Notes under the pieces: model-generated
Told to the model about the DNA's origin: nothing
Database searches by the model: none
What the model saw: the letters and a program-made list of their open reading frames with translations, nothing else
Part shown: positions 54,459 through 64,000 of the stretch, piece after piece
How the letters are laid out: every line of letters begins with the position of its first letter
How positions within the stretch are numbered: position 1 is the stretch's first letter
Origin: Anodontia alba
Lineage: Eukaryota > Mollusca > Bivalvia > Lucinida > Lucinidae
DNA length: 64,000 nucleotides
NCBI GenBank assembly: GCA_964016985.1
Contig: OZ024828.1
Span: 73,467,264-73,531,263 of the forward strand
Direction: 5' to 3'
Translations under genes and position numbers: made by a program

Positions 54459-54718
54459 ATCATGAAAACATACCTATATAATTTTGACCCTCTTAAACCC
54501 CACTTTTATATAGTAAAACTGGGGTTTACAGGGTACACATTATTTTCCTTATTTTTACTCAAAAACATAGATTGGGCCTCACCAAGGGGGTTCTAACAAG
54601 TACCCACAATCTATGTTATAAGCAGAAATATGAAAAATATTAGAGTTTTTTATCTGAAAATTTTCATTTTTTTTTAGGTGAAATTTTCAATATATTTGAA
54701 TAGGCGTGTTTTCATAAT
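54459..54718. mobile_element. Family B element abutting mariner
   Basis: CATCATGAAAACATACCTAT and ATAGGCGTGTTTTCATAAT ends; the hairpin is partly deleted. Its right end is 2-4 bp from the mariner TA. Confidence 0.8.
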
Positions 54719-54719
54719 A

Positions 54720-55853
54720 CTACGAGGGCAAGTCAATAAAAAAACAGTCTAGCTTATTTCTGGGTGAGATCGATCTTTTTTTTTCGAAGTAATTGCCCTC
54801 TAGAATGATACACTTGGACCAAAGGTCTTCCAGTGCCATCAGCCCAGAACTGAAGAAGCCAGGGTCCTTGTCTCTGACCCACTCCTCAACTGCCGCCACG
54901 ACTTCTTCTTTGGACCAGAAATGATGTCCACGGATATCCTTTTTCAAGTTTGGGAATAGGAAATAGTCACTAGGAGCTAAGTCAGGAGAATAGGCGGGGT
55001 GCGGTATTAGCTCGTACCCATTCCACTCAACAGCATCCATTGCAATTTTGCAAGTGTGGACTCTTGCATTGTCCTGTTGGAGCAGAATCCCTTTGGAGAG
55101 TTTACCTCGGCATTTTTCACGGATCACAATTCTCAGTTAGGCAAGCAACTTTGCATAATACACACCTGTTATTGTACTTTTCTTTGCTAGAAAGTCCAAC
55201 ATAATAACGCCTTGTGCATCCTAAAATACAGTTGCCATCACCTTGCCAGCAGAGGGTTGCGTTTTGAACTTCTTTGGCCTCGGAGACACCAGCCCTACAC
55301 TCGAGCGACTTTGAGCTTTATCCTCTGGCTCATAATAATGGACCCAGGTCTCATCTACAGTCACCAGATGTGAAAGGAAATCATCTTCCTTTGACCTAAA
55401 CCACTTCAACAATGCACTGTATACTGATGCTCTGGTTGCCATTTGCTCGTCGCTAAGGGATTTTGGGACCCAACGGGCTGTTAGCTTGTGCATACCCAAG
55501 CGATCATGTAAAGTTGTTGAAATGCTACCATGTGAAATGTGTAATGCATTCACTATTTCTTTCACCTTAATTCGCCTATCAGAGTACACCAGATCCCGTA
55601 CTTTGTTACACATTTCTTCATCGGTGGCATCTGATGGGCGTCCACACCTGGTTTCGTCTTCTAAAGACGTTCTACTGCGTTTGAATTCCCCAATCCAGAA
55701 TTTAACTTGTGCATACGATGGTGCAGAAGACCCATAAACATTGGTCAACTCGCAATGTATTTCCTGACCTGTTTTCCCTTTCAAATACAAGTACCGAATT
55801 ACAGCACGGTACTCAACTTTTGACGAAAAGCTTACTTTTGCATCGCTAGGCAT
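54720..55853 (-). pseudogene. mariner transposase (DD34D), two in-frame stops
   Basis: Cuts and pastes the element at TA sites. ATG at 55853. Codons 1-210 hold the N-terminal helix-turn-helix region (SKVEYRAVIRYLYLKGKTGQ, GEFKRSRTSLEDETRCGRPS) and WVPKSLSDEQ near 128. The first catalytic Asp is in TVDETWVHYY (codon 167). TAG at 55221-55223 (codon 211) and TAA at 55137-55139 (codon 239) interrupt the same frame. The rest keeps QDNARVHTCK (Asp, codon 261) and YSPDLAPSDY (Asp, codon 296), giving the 34-residue spacing diagnostic of mariner. No frameshift is needed. The final codons run into the terminal repeat. It is inactive unless stops are suppressed, but only lightly decayed. Confidence 0.92.
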
Positions 55854-55993
55854 GTTTGATATTCAATATCTTATTAGTGAATGATACGATAAGGCTGCAA
55901 TTTTGCCCTCAGGCCTAAAACAAGGCATGAAAATCTTGGGTGTCTCGGTCAATTGGAAATGGGATAGGCTGATTACTTATTGACTTGCCCTTG
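54723..55993 (-). mobile_element. mariner transposon, full length, 1271 bp
   Basis: Terminal repeats CGAGGGCAAGTCAATAA and TTATTGACTTGCCCTTG (16 of 17 complementary) flanked by TA at 54721-54722 and 55994-55995. One transposase gene on minus, described separately. Length is normal for mariner. Confidence 0.92.
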
Positions 55994-55995
55994 TA

Positions 55996-56265
55996 TGATA
56001 CAGTCTATTTCAAGAAAAAAGCAAGCAAAATCCAGTCATGTAGAATGTGCTAGAAGAAAAGGTCAAGAACAGCCTGTGCACTTAACTTAAATCAATGACA
56101 CATGTCCAAATAATACAAGGGCACAAGGGACTCGGATCAAATTTCTCTGACAGTTGCATAGTGACTTCAGTCTACAATTCTTGAAAGGTTCCAGACAAGC
56201 TTTCATACATCAACACTAAAAATCCAATAGAAGTTCTTAACCACAGACCTAGATCAAACTATTAT
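55996..56265. other. Intergenic, nothing recognised
   Basis: No gene or clear repeat. Confidence 0.4.
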
Positions 56266-56450
56266 CACTTAAAGTACTACCCAAAACTCAGATGACTCTT
56301 TTTTTTATATAATTTTTCAGAGAAAATGAGACTTAGCATTTCATGTGAATCAGATGATTCACATGAATTTCCAAGCCTTATTTTCTCTGAAAAATGATAG
56401 TAAAAAAATCAAAATGTCTGCTGTAGTTGTGATTAGCATTTTAAGGGTTA
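56266..56450. mobile_element. Family D MITE
   Basis: CACTTAAAGTACTACCC start, GTGATTAGCATTTTAAGGGT end; hairpin TTTCATGTGAATCAGATGAT. Confidence 0.75.
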
Positions 56451-56501
56451 AAATGTAGAGGAGTGTATGTAAAATATGCTAGCCAAATGGTTAACAATGT
56501 A

Positions 56502-57464
56502 CAGTGGAACCTCTGTTAAGCAGCCACCCAGGGGAATGGCCAATTTTGGCTGCTTAAGGGAGGTGGCTGCTTAGCAGAGGTACTCATTCACCATCAATGT
56601 TGCGACAATGTAACCGAAATGGTGGGCTGTTAGTGAAATTCACACTATGATTATGATACTTCTTTTAGCATAACGGTATCTATATTTATTTATTGTCTGT
56701 AACATGCCTAACTGCCCAAAATAACAATTATATATTGTTTATTCTGATCAATTTTTAGGATAAAATCAGTTTGCTCAAGAAGTATTCAGCAGCAATGCTA
56801 ATTACTATACCATAATAACACTAAGTATTGGGATAGATATGTCATTTCAAACAGTGTAGATCCAGATCGGACTCCACAGAACGCAGCGTCTGATCTGGGT
56901 CTTCACTGTTTGTAATATTTCAGCGTTTCTTGGAATTATGTAGGACCCACACTAAACTCTTCCGTGACTATTCTGGAGCTTCTGAGCTTAATTTCTTTAA
57001 TACGTTCATCTAGAGTCAGCACTTTATGGTTTTTTGAATACATGTTTACGAGAGAGTCAACCGAAAAGGATTAGTGAAACTGAAAGTAGAGTTGTTTATT
57101 TACCGGAAAAACACACGTGTCAATAATCATTTTGAGCAATTCGCATTCAGCGATTTGACCGTCGCAATTACCTGTAGGCGTAAACATCAACGGTCAATCA
57201 TCAATATAGGCGTAAACATCAACGGTCAATAGTCCTTTAATCAATTAGTCGGTCTTCAGAAATTGTTCGATAAACACAAGCCATGCGGTTCCGGTTGGTC
57301 ACGCGCTGACCTTTGAACGTCAATGTCGCGTGGTGCTTGAAAAAAAGAAATTAAAACTGTGCAACAAACGAATTATTTTTCTATTACATTTTTTTTTCTT
57401 TTTTAAAGGTACACATCAAAATAATTAACTATTATCGTATTTCTTGTCGATAATTAAAAATGTA

Positions 57465-57495
<31 letters not shown>

Positions 57496-57758
57496 GATGC
57501 GGTATGCGACTTCCATGAATTTTTGTATTCCTACTTTCGATTTCTGTGCCGCCGGTTTTCCGACTCGCTGTCAATTTGACCGTTTAACGGAGGGATTTTG
57601 GCCCCAAAATCATAAATTATCATGGCCGCTGACCGGAGGAGGGAGGTGACCGTTTATCAGAGGTAAAATATATAGGAAAACACCTCGGGGGGAATGAAAA
57701 TGGCCGTTAATGGGAGGTGACCGCTCATCGGAGGTGACCGTTAGTGGAGGTTCCACTG
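56502..57758. mobile_element. pogo/Tigger-like non-autonomous element, 1257 bp
   Basis: CAGTGGAACCTC and GAGGTTCCACTG ends flanked by TA (56500-56501, 57759-57760). Subterminal GGAGGTGACCG repeats lie at the right and GGCTGCTTA pairs at the left. No transposase frame. Holds a family A fragment (56812-56935) and a T-run (57471-57496). Internal GC-richer part 57060-57350. Superfamily is inferred from ends and the TA target only. Confidence 0.65.
56812..56935. repeat. Family A fragment
   Basis: CATAATAACACTAAGTATTG, then AGATCCAGATCGGACTCC and GCGTCTGATCTGGGTCTTCA. Confidence 0.55.
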
Positions 57759-57979
57759 TAGATTTTGATCAAATTGCCCCTAATGGTCCTTAGTAGCAGT
57801 CTGATCAGGATCTACACGGTTTGAGCAAAGTTGGGGGTAAATAGTACATAGTTAAAGTGTCTCCTTTTAAGATATTGGTCATTGTCATTATCACATTACA
57901 GTTGCAACCAGATTTTTTAAAATATTTACACACCCCCACACCTCCATATCAGTTGTTTCTTCCTGTTAGCAATGGTTAT

Positions 57980-58433
57980 TGTAGTTACCATAATAATCCT
58001 AAGTATTGAGACAGATAGGCTTGAGCATACAGTGTAGACTAAGATCAGATACCACAGAATGTCTACACTGTTTGCCACTCGTCCAGCAATAATTTAACCC
58101 TTGTCATGCTGAATAAATTAAGCCACAATGCTCATTTCTACTTGCCAGCCAATCAGATTACTTAATCTAGACTGCTGATATGAAATCACATGCTGAATGA
58201 CAAACAGTGCAGATCCAGATCAGTTGGCTTCTCTTCAGAAGCCAACTGATCTGGATCTACACTGTTGCAGACAGGATGATCTGGATCTACACTGTCTGCA
58301 AAGACAGGATATATCCGGGTTCAGCAAAACAAGGGTTTAAAACATCAACAAATAGTGGAATAGCCCTTTTCAAATTTTAGGATAGGGATGTTAATGAGTT
58401 GAGGTGTCCCAATACTTAGGGTAAATATGGTAT
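57980..58433. mobile_element. Family A MITE split by family E at TTAA
   Basis: Left CCATAATAATCCTAAGTATT to GTCCAGCAATAATTTAA; right AAACATCAACAAATAGTGGA to CTTAGGGTAAATATGGTA. Confidence 0.8.
58094..58340. mobile_element. Family E MITE
   Basis: TTAACCCTTGTCATGCTGAA and CAGCAAAACAAGGGTTTAA ends. A short stretch GATGATCTGGATCTACACTG is duplicated near 58265. Confidence 0.8.
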
Positions 58434-58637
58434 CCTTAATAGCCTGACAGAAATGCCTCACCAAAGGATGCTTCTAATGAGTACCCCACAATATGTTGTT
58501 ACAATGGCTGAACATGTAGGGAAACTACTGTAATATGTACATCAATTTATTATGGTTTGGAATGAATTTACCAGTTGTTTCTTCAAAATTCACACCCTCT
58601 CTTTGCTGATAAATTTGTTCCTGATAAATGAATATAA

Positions 58638-58990
58638 TACTGTATTTTACCCTAAATATTTGGACTCCTTACCCCTTAAAGCGCCAATCACAACAACTGT
58701 CGTCTGCTTTGTCATCTGCTTCCGCTTTTAAAAGTCATTTTTGCAAACAGTGTGGACCAACATCAGACTGCTCCTTTAGGAGTAGTCTGATCAGGGTCCA
58801 CACTGTTTGCCTGTATGCAAAAATAGGTTTGAAAAGTCTGCAAGAATATTCAGCAGACGACATAAACAGACGACATTTTCAGATGCAGTTTTTCTTGGCG
58901 CTTTAAGGGTTAACTTCTTACACTACTTGTCGTAAAATATGAAAAGTAGAGCATTTAATACCTGTTGAAACATATAAAAAAACTGCTGAA
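58638..58990. mobile_element. Family A MITE split by family F
   Basis: Left ACTGTATTTTACCCTAAATA to GGACTCC; right CTTCTTACACTACTTGTCGT onward. Right half degraded. Confidence 0.7.
58668..58914. mobile_element. Family F MITE, copy 1
   Basis: Starts TTACCCCTTAAAGCGCCAAT (TTAA changed to TTAC) and ends GGCGCTTTAAGGGTTAA. Hairpin AGACTGCTCCTTTAGGAGTA between CAAACAGTGTGGACC arms. Confidence 0.85.
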
Positions 58991-59487
58991 TGAATGTCAA
59001 ACAGGGTTGACCATGGGTTGAAACAACTATTTCAAACACTGAGTGTCAAAGAAAATTGACATAATCTTTGATTCTGTGATAGATTAAATCTAAAATAAAA
59101 TGACAGGGGTGTACTGATTAAAAACAAAACCGATCGTCAAAACTGAATACCCTTTTGATTATTAAAAAAAAAAAAAAAAGTTGGTTGTATTAATCCAAAT
59201 TATCTCAAAAATAGCATGCAAATGGCAAAAACATAGATTTCAAATGTAGAATTTGATCAAGCTGCAAATTATTATTGTGAAAAAAGTGTTTTTACTTTTG
59301 ATATAACACGAACTTTGGTAACTGACAATTTGCTTGCATCAATGAAAAACCAAAACACATGGACACATAAACCACTATCTCAAACTCATCACAAATGGCG
59401 CTGCGTTGGTATACAATGCAATAAGAAAAATACTAATAGTTTTTTGACTGGAGCTAGGGCTGAAACCTCTTCACTTGATGCAGCCCA
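58991..59487. other. Intergenic, nothing recognised
   Basis: A-run at 59163-59179. A 68-codon plus frame at 59315 shows no domain. Confidence 0.4.
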
Positions 59488-59692
59488 ATTAATGCTTAGC
59501 ATGCTGGGTAAAAACATTTAGCAAAAAACATTTAGAAATATTTTTCTTATTTTCCCAAGAAAACAGGCTTTGACATTTGATGCTAATTGTTTCTTTAGAG
59601 ACAATTTGCATGCAATGTCAAAGCCTATTTTCTTGAGAAAATATCATCAACTTGTCATCTGTTGAATTAGCCTAGGGAGAAGTAAAGGTTAA
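59488..59692. mobile_element. Family C MITE, best-preserved copy
   Basis: TTAATGCTTAGCATGCTGGG and GGGAGAAGTAAAGGTTAA ends; arms AGAAAACAGGCTTTGACATT and complement. Confidence 0.83.
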
Positions 59693-60402
59693 GAAAGTGG
59701 AACCAATTGAAGTGCAGATGCATGAGCAATCCATTAAAATAATTAGGTTATTCACTTTTAGTTGTTATAGTTGGAAATGAAGCACCAAATGAATCAATCA
59801 ACCATTCTTCCAGTATTCGCTCACTGCTTGTCATATTCTTTGACTGTTTGCAAATGATCCATTTTGGCAATCACACTGTAAGCTGCTTTTTGATAATGCA
59901 TTATGCATCTTTTAGAAGATCAACAACTGTTCTGCATATATTGACATTTTCCTTTACAAGTAACTTTTCTCCTTTTAATGTGTACTGGTTATTTATATCT
60001 TAGATACTGGTAATTTATATCTTTAAAAACATATATTTTAAAACAGGTTCAACTAATCATTCAGTACATCAAATCCTAGATTCTGGCACACTGCTTTGGA
60101 TTACATAAATCTGTAATCAATTTAGCAAAGGGAGGAAATTTAATTGACCTGCTTAGAAAAATCAATTGCTTTCTTCCCTTACATATGTAAAGTTAGGAAA
60201 TAAACTTAATTTATACAGAATAATCAGTAGTTCTGTAGGTTAGCACTTGGGTTACTGTAATTAAGGTGAAAGGATACACTTGGTAGAATTTCTGCCATTT
60301 TTTGACAAGGGAGACAACTTTTGTGACTTCCTGTTTTCCTTCCTGTGCAACATTTCCTGATATCATATGGTATACCCTTACGAAGAAACTATCCTCTTAT
60401 CT
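59693..60402. other. Intergenic with a family M scrap
   Basis: 60256-60350 has GATACACTTGGTAGAATTTC and GGGAGACAACTTTTGTGACT of family M. Otherwise nothing seen. Confidence 0.45.
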
Positions 60403-60648
60403 GTTAACCCTTAAACTACCAATCACAACAACTGTCGTCTGCTTTGTCGTCTGCTTGTGATTTTAAAAGTCTTTTTTGCAAACAGTGTGAACCCAGATCA
60501 GACTGCTCCTCTAGGAGTAGTCTGATCAGGGTCCACACTGTTTGCCTGTATGCAAAAATAGGTTTGAAAAGTTTGTAAGAAAATTCAGCAGACGACATAA
60601 ACAGACGACATTTTCAGATGCAGGTTTTCTTGGCACTTTAAGGGTTAA
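60403..60648. mobile_element. Family F MITE, copy 2
   Basis: TTAACCCTTAAACTACCAAT and GGCACTTTAAGGGTTAA ends; hairpin AGACTGCTCCTCTAGGAGTA. Confidence 0.87.
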
Positions 60649-60796
60649 TAGAACCTAAACTACAGTTTTTCACAAGCTATTTATGGCTTCAGTAGTGATA
60701 AACTTACATCACCCCAAATTCAGGCAGCAGTGACAAAGACCCAGTATTGTCTTTACCTTTAAAGGGCTTGGCAAAATTGTACCAGATGATACATTT

Positions 60797-61017
60797 ACAA
60801 TATTTACCCTAAATACTAGGACTCCCAAACTCCTAACCATACTTTTCCTAAAATTTGAACAAGTCCAGTTTACTATCTACTGAGGTGTCTGAAAGAAAGT
60901 TGGATGAGTGGTAAACAATGCAGACGCTGATCAGATGCTGCACACTGCAGCATATGGTATGGGTCTACACTGTTTGCTTAGGCTTCTCTGCCCAAACAGT
61001 TATGGTTATTATGGTAC
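60797..61017. mobile_element. Family A MITE, complete
   Basis: TACAATATTTACCCTAAATA start and AGTTATGGTTATTATGGTA end; hairpin GACGCTGATCAGATGCTGCA. Confidence 0.75.
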
Positions 61018-61032
61018 CTTTTATTATTAAGG

Positions 61033-61246
61033 TTAACCCTTGTCCTGCTGAACCCGGATATATCCTGCCTTTGCAAACAGTATAGATCCAGATCAGTTGG
61101 CTTCTGAAGAAGCCAACTGATCTGGATCTGCATTGTTTGCCATTAAGTATGTGAATCTATATCAACAATTTGGATCAAGTAATCTGATTGGCTGAAAATT
61201 AGAAGTGGGTATGGCATCTTAATTTATTCAGCAGGACAAGGGTTAA
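61033..61246. mobile_element. Family E MITE
   Basis: TTAACCCTTGTCCTGCTGAA and CAGCAGGACAAGGGTTAA ends; arms nearly perfect around GGCTTCTGAAGAAGCC. Confidence 0.88.
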
Positions 61247-61794
61247 AGAAGATTGTTATCTGTCTGACACATGCTAAAAAAGCAGTTTGATCAGGGTTTA
61301 CACTGTTTGTCATCAGGCAGTCTAAAAGAAGGGTTAAAATTTTAGAATAAGTATAATAAGAAAATATGGTTGTCTCAGCATCTTATGCCATATTCTGTAT
61401 GGAGTGAGTGAAATGAAGTTATTATTATTTTAGTAATTAGGGTTATTATTGTACCACCAACAGTTCAATAGGTCCGGTACAATTAATTACTAAAAGTCGT
61501 TGTCTGTGACAAGGACATCTGCTTTATTCACCGGCTGTCAATCAGATGTTGTCAACTGCCAGATAAAAGGGAATCTGTTGCATGTTCAAACTGGGGAGAC
61601 ATGAACAGCATGTGCAAACAGGAAGCCATATTATGGTAAATGTTCTAAAATTTTGTACCAAAGTTTCTGACAAAATGGTATATGCCAACAATGCTGACCC
61701 AGCTCAGACTGTTCCTGAAGGAGCAGTCTGATCAGGGTCTATACTGTTTGTTATTCCACTAAGTATTTTTTAGAAACAACTGCATAAATAACAG
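61247..61794. other. Intergenic with hairpin-arm scraps
   Basis: 61265-61312 and 61695-61752 (CTCAGACTGTTCCTGAAGGA, CAGTCTGATCAGGGTCTATA) carry the shared hairpin module without terminal repeats. Confidence 0.45.
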
Positions 61795-62935
61795 AAAAAA
61801 AAAACCCCAAAAGCTCCGCAAGCGGAGGCATTATACGACCATGGCAAGTAATAAGGTGTAGCACATATACTGACTCAGTGCTCCGGATGTAACTGTAAGT
61901 GGAGTTAATTGGAAACAAAAAAATTACCAAATTTTTCAAAGGAACATAACTCTGCTGATGTTTGGTGAACTGTAACCTCCAAACAATATGCACTGCTCTA
62001 CATCATGGTGTAACTATTTACAAAGTTTGAGCTTAATTGGATGTAAACTTTAGGAGGAGTAAGCCGGAAATGAAAAGTTTACAGAAATTTTCAAAGGGAC
62101 ATAACTCTGCTAATATCTGGTGGACTGTTACCTCGAAACGCTAAGCCCTGCTCCACATCATGGTCAATAAATCACAATAAATAAAGTTTCAACTTGATCA
62201 GATATAAACTGTAGGAGGTGTTAGCCGGAAATGAAAAGTTTACGGAAATTTTCAAAGGGACATAACACTGCCATTATTTGGTGTATTGGAACCTCAAAAT
62301 AATATGCCCTGCTCTACATCATGGTGTATCTATTTACTAAGTTTCAGCTTGATTGGATGTAAACTGTAGGAGTTAACTGGAAATAATAAATTTACAGAAA
62401 TTTTCAAAGGGATATAAGTCTGCTAATATAAGTCTGCTAAACCTCGAAACAATATGCACTGCTCCACATCATGATCTAACTATAAATCAAGTTTCAGCTT
62501 GATCAAACATAAACTGCAGGAGGAATTAGCCGGAAATGAAAAAATTTACAGATATTTTCAAAGGGGCATAACTCTGCTAATATGTAATGGACTGTAACCT
62601 CAAAACAATATGAGCTGCTCCACATCATGGTCTAATTATAAACCAAGTTTCAGCTTGATCAAATGTAAACTATAGGAGGAGTTAGCCAGAAACAAAAAGT
62701 TTACAGAAATTTTCAAAGGGGCATAACTCTGCTAATATTTGGTGGACTGTAACCTCAAAATAGTACATTTGCTCTACATCATGATTTAAACATATACCAA
62801 GTTTTAGCTTGATCGGATGTAAACTGTAGGAGGAGTTAGCCAGAAACGAATAAGTTTATGGACAGACGGATGCCTGACCCCATAACATAATAAGTCCCGT
62901 GTTTCAAACGGGCATATAATAAGCCAAAAAAGTAT
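61795..62935 (+). mobile_element. Tandem-array element T6
   Basis: Starts AAAAGCTCCGCAAGCGGAGG then CATTATACG. A ~155-bp array has landmark CAAAGGGACATAACTCTGCT at about 61937, 62092, 62257, 62405, 62560 and 62714. It ends TGGACAGACGGATGCCTGAC, hairpin GTCCCGTGTTTCAAACGGGC and ATATAATAA. Confidence 0.8.
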
Positions 62936-62988
62936 GAAAGTGTTCAAAGTTTTAAGATATTTACCTAGGACATTTGCTGAAAGCTTTT

Positions 62989-63125
62989 GTTTGTGTTGTG
63001 GTTTTATGGCCCAGTCAACCAAATGGGGTCATGTTGAGCATGGTCAGTTTACCTAACCACACTTTTACTAGGCAAACTGTTTACCAGTGTTGTGCACATT
63101 CTTTTGCCAGAAACTGACAACTGCT
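62989..63125 (-). mobile_element. SINE family S1, truncated
   Basis: Tail and body only (TTTGTGTTGTGGTTTTATGG to GCCAGAAACTGACAACTGCT); the tRNA head is missing, consistent with 5' truncation. Confidence 0.78.
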
Positions 63126-64000
63126 CTGACAGAATCACTGTACATAGAAGATTACAGTAACAGAGCAAACACACTGACCAGCTTCTGCTTTTGAGCAGGC
63201 TAATGGTCTTCTACTCATCAAAAATGATCAGACTGTTTGCACTACTGACAAAATGAAATGGATATTTTCATAAGGATTGTCTTCATTTCATATACCCCAC
63301 ATGGCTCTAGTTTCATTCTTTTAATTAAGCGCCATGGGAAAGTCAAATTACCTGCATACAAAGCATATAGACTGACATATAGGGCACAAATGGAATGCAG
63401 TTTTCCAGGATGGCACATTTCATTTCACTGTAACGATGTAACAAATGAAACAATAAGAACATAAAGGCCAGTTAGTGTATCATCTACCAAAAGTATGTCA
63501 CTGTGACCTATATATTGACCTATGACTGTGCTGTACCACCAAGACTGTAATCACTGTAAAGTCACTGTGGCTTGTATATTTTATCTCTGAAAATTTGGAT
63601 GATTTGATTGATTGAACTGCAACTATCATTTTGTTGGTCCAGACTATATACCAATGCAGTGCTCTCAGAGCAGAATTTTCTTCACACCCACAGAAGACTC
63701 ATACATAATGTTTTTCACCTCCACAAAAGATACTTGACTCTCCCATTTTTGTTAATGGACAAAACATGCTAAATTGTGGGTTGTTATCTTAATTACAGTG
63801 CTGATTGGACAATTTTGCTAAAAACTTTAATCATGAAGAATCCATTTAAGACTGAAAGCTTTTATATTTAAGTTTTTTGATGGGTTACTACACATACTGG
63901 CATCTGGATGTTGATTTAAAATCAAACTTTTGGCAAAAATACTGATATATTTCTTAATACTCCACAAACACATACATTGTGATAAAGCCCAAGTGCATCC
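63126..64000. other. Intergenic, no supported gene
   Basis: A 68-codon plus frame at 63258-63464 has no recognisable domain. No repeats paired within this stretch. Confidence 0.4.

Overview
The window is eukaryotic, AT-rich and very repeat-dense. It most resembles a bivalve mollusc genome. That is inference, based on an intronless peptide-receptor-type GPCR, a DIRS retroelement, tRNA-SINEs, a mariner element, many palindromic MITEs, and tandem-array elements built on an AAAGGGCCATAACTC-type core of the kind common in bivalves. Only one intact protein-coding gene is evident: a 490-codon class A GPCR on the minus strand (4305-5777). No rRNA gene, functional tRNA gene, CRISPR array or bacterial operon is visible. 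Most other open frames are translations of palindromic repeats.

Layout. 1-4300: MITEs downstream of the GPCR. 4305-5777: the GPCR. 5778-8486: AT-rich sequence that would hold its promoter or 5' UTR, plus MITE fragments. 8487-20755: one decayed but structurally complete DIRS-type (tyrosine-recombinase) retrotransposon. It has inverted terminal repeats, an internal complementary region, and gag, RT, RNase H, a methyltransferase-like linker and tyrosine recombinase, broken by at least five later insertions. Removing them leaves about 4.8 kb. 20756-31250: MITE families A-M, a retroposon with a 10-bp target duplication, and two inverted copies of a long perfect hairpin. 31255-33287, 40247-41241, 46266-47563, 49260-49650 and 61795-62935: tandem-array elements. 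35163-35405: a tRNA-SINE with an oligo(A) tail. 39876, 50142 and 62989: more copies of the SINE family that also interrupts the DIRS recombinase. 44204-45458: a non-autonomous hAT-like element with a perfect 8-bp target duplication. 54723-55993: a full-length mariner with TA duplications and a transposase carrying two in-frame stops. 56502-57758: an element with pogo/Tigger-like inverted ends.

Three themes connect the parts. First, nesting gives relative ages: family A is old and is repeatedly invaded at TTAA by families E, F, K and P; the DIRS element is old and hosts MITEs, SINE and array elements. Second, families with different termini share the same internal hairpin arms, which suggests modular evolution. 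Third, the array elements share one architecture: 5' motif, tandem ~130-345-bp monomers, GGAC-rich stretch, short 3' hairpin complementary to the 5' motif, then an A-rich end. This resembles the Helentron-associated (HINE/DINE-1/pearl-like) design. They are the best candidates for a poorly described system in this window.

Limits: repeat boundaries were read by eye and most are good to about +/-10 bp. Family labels A-P, R, T1-T7, X and Y are local to this annotation.
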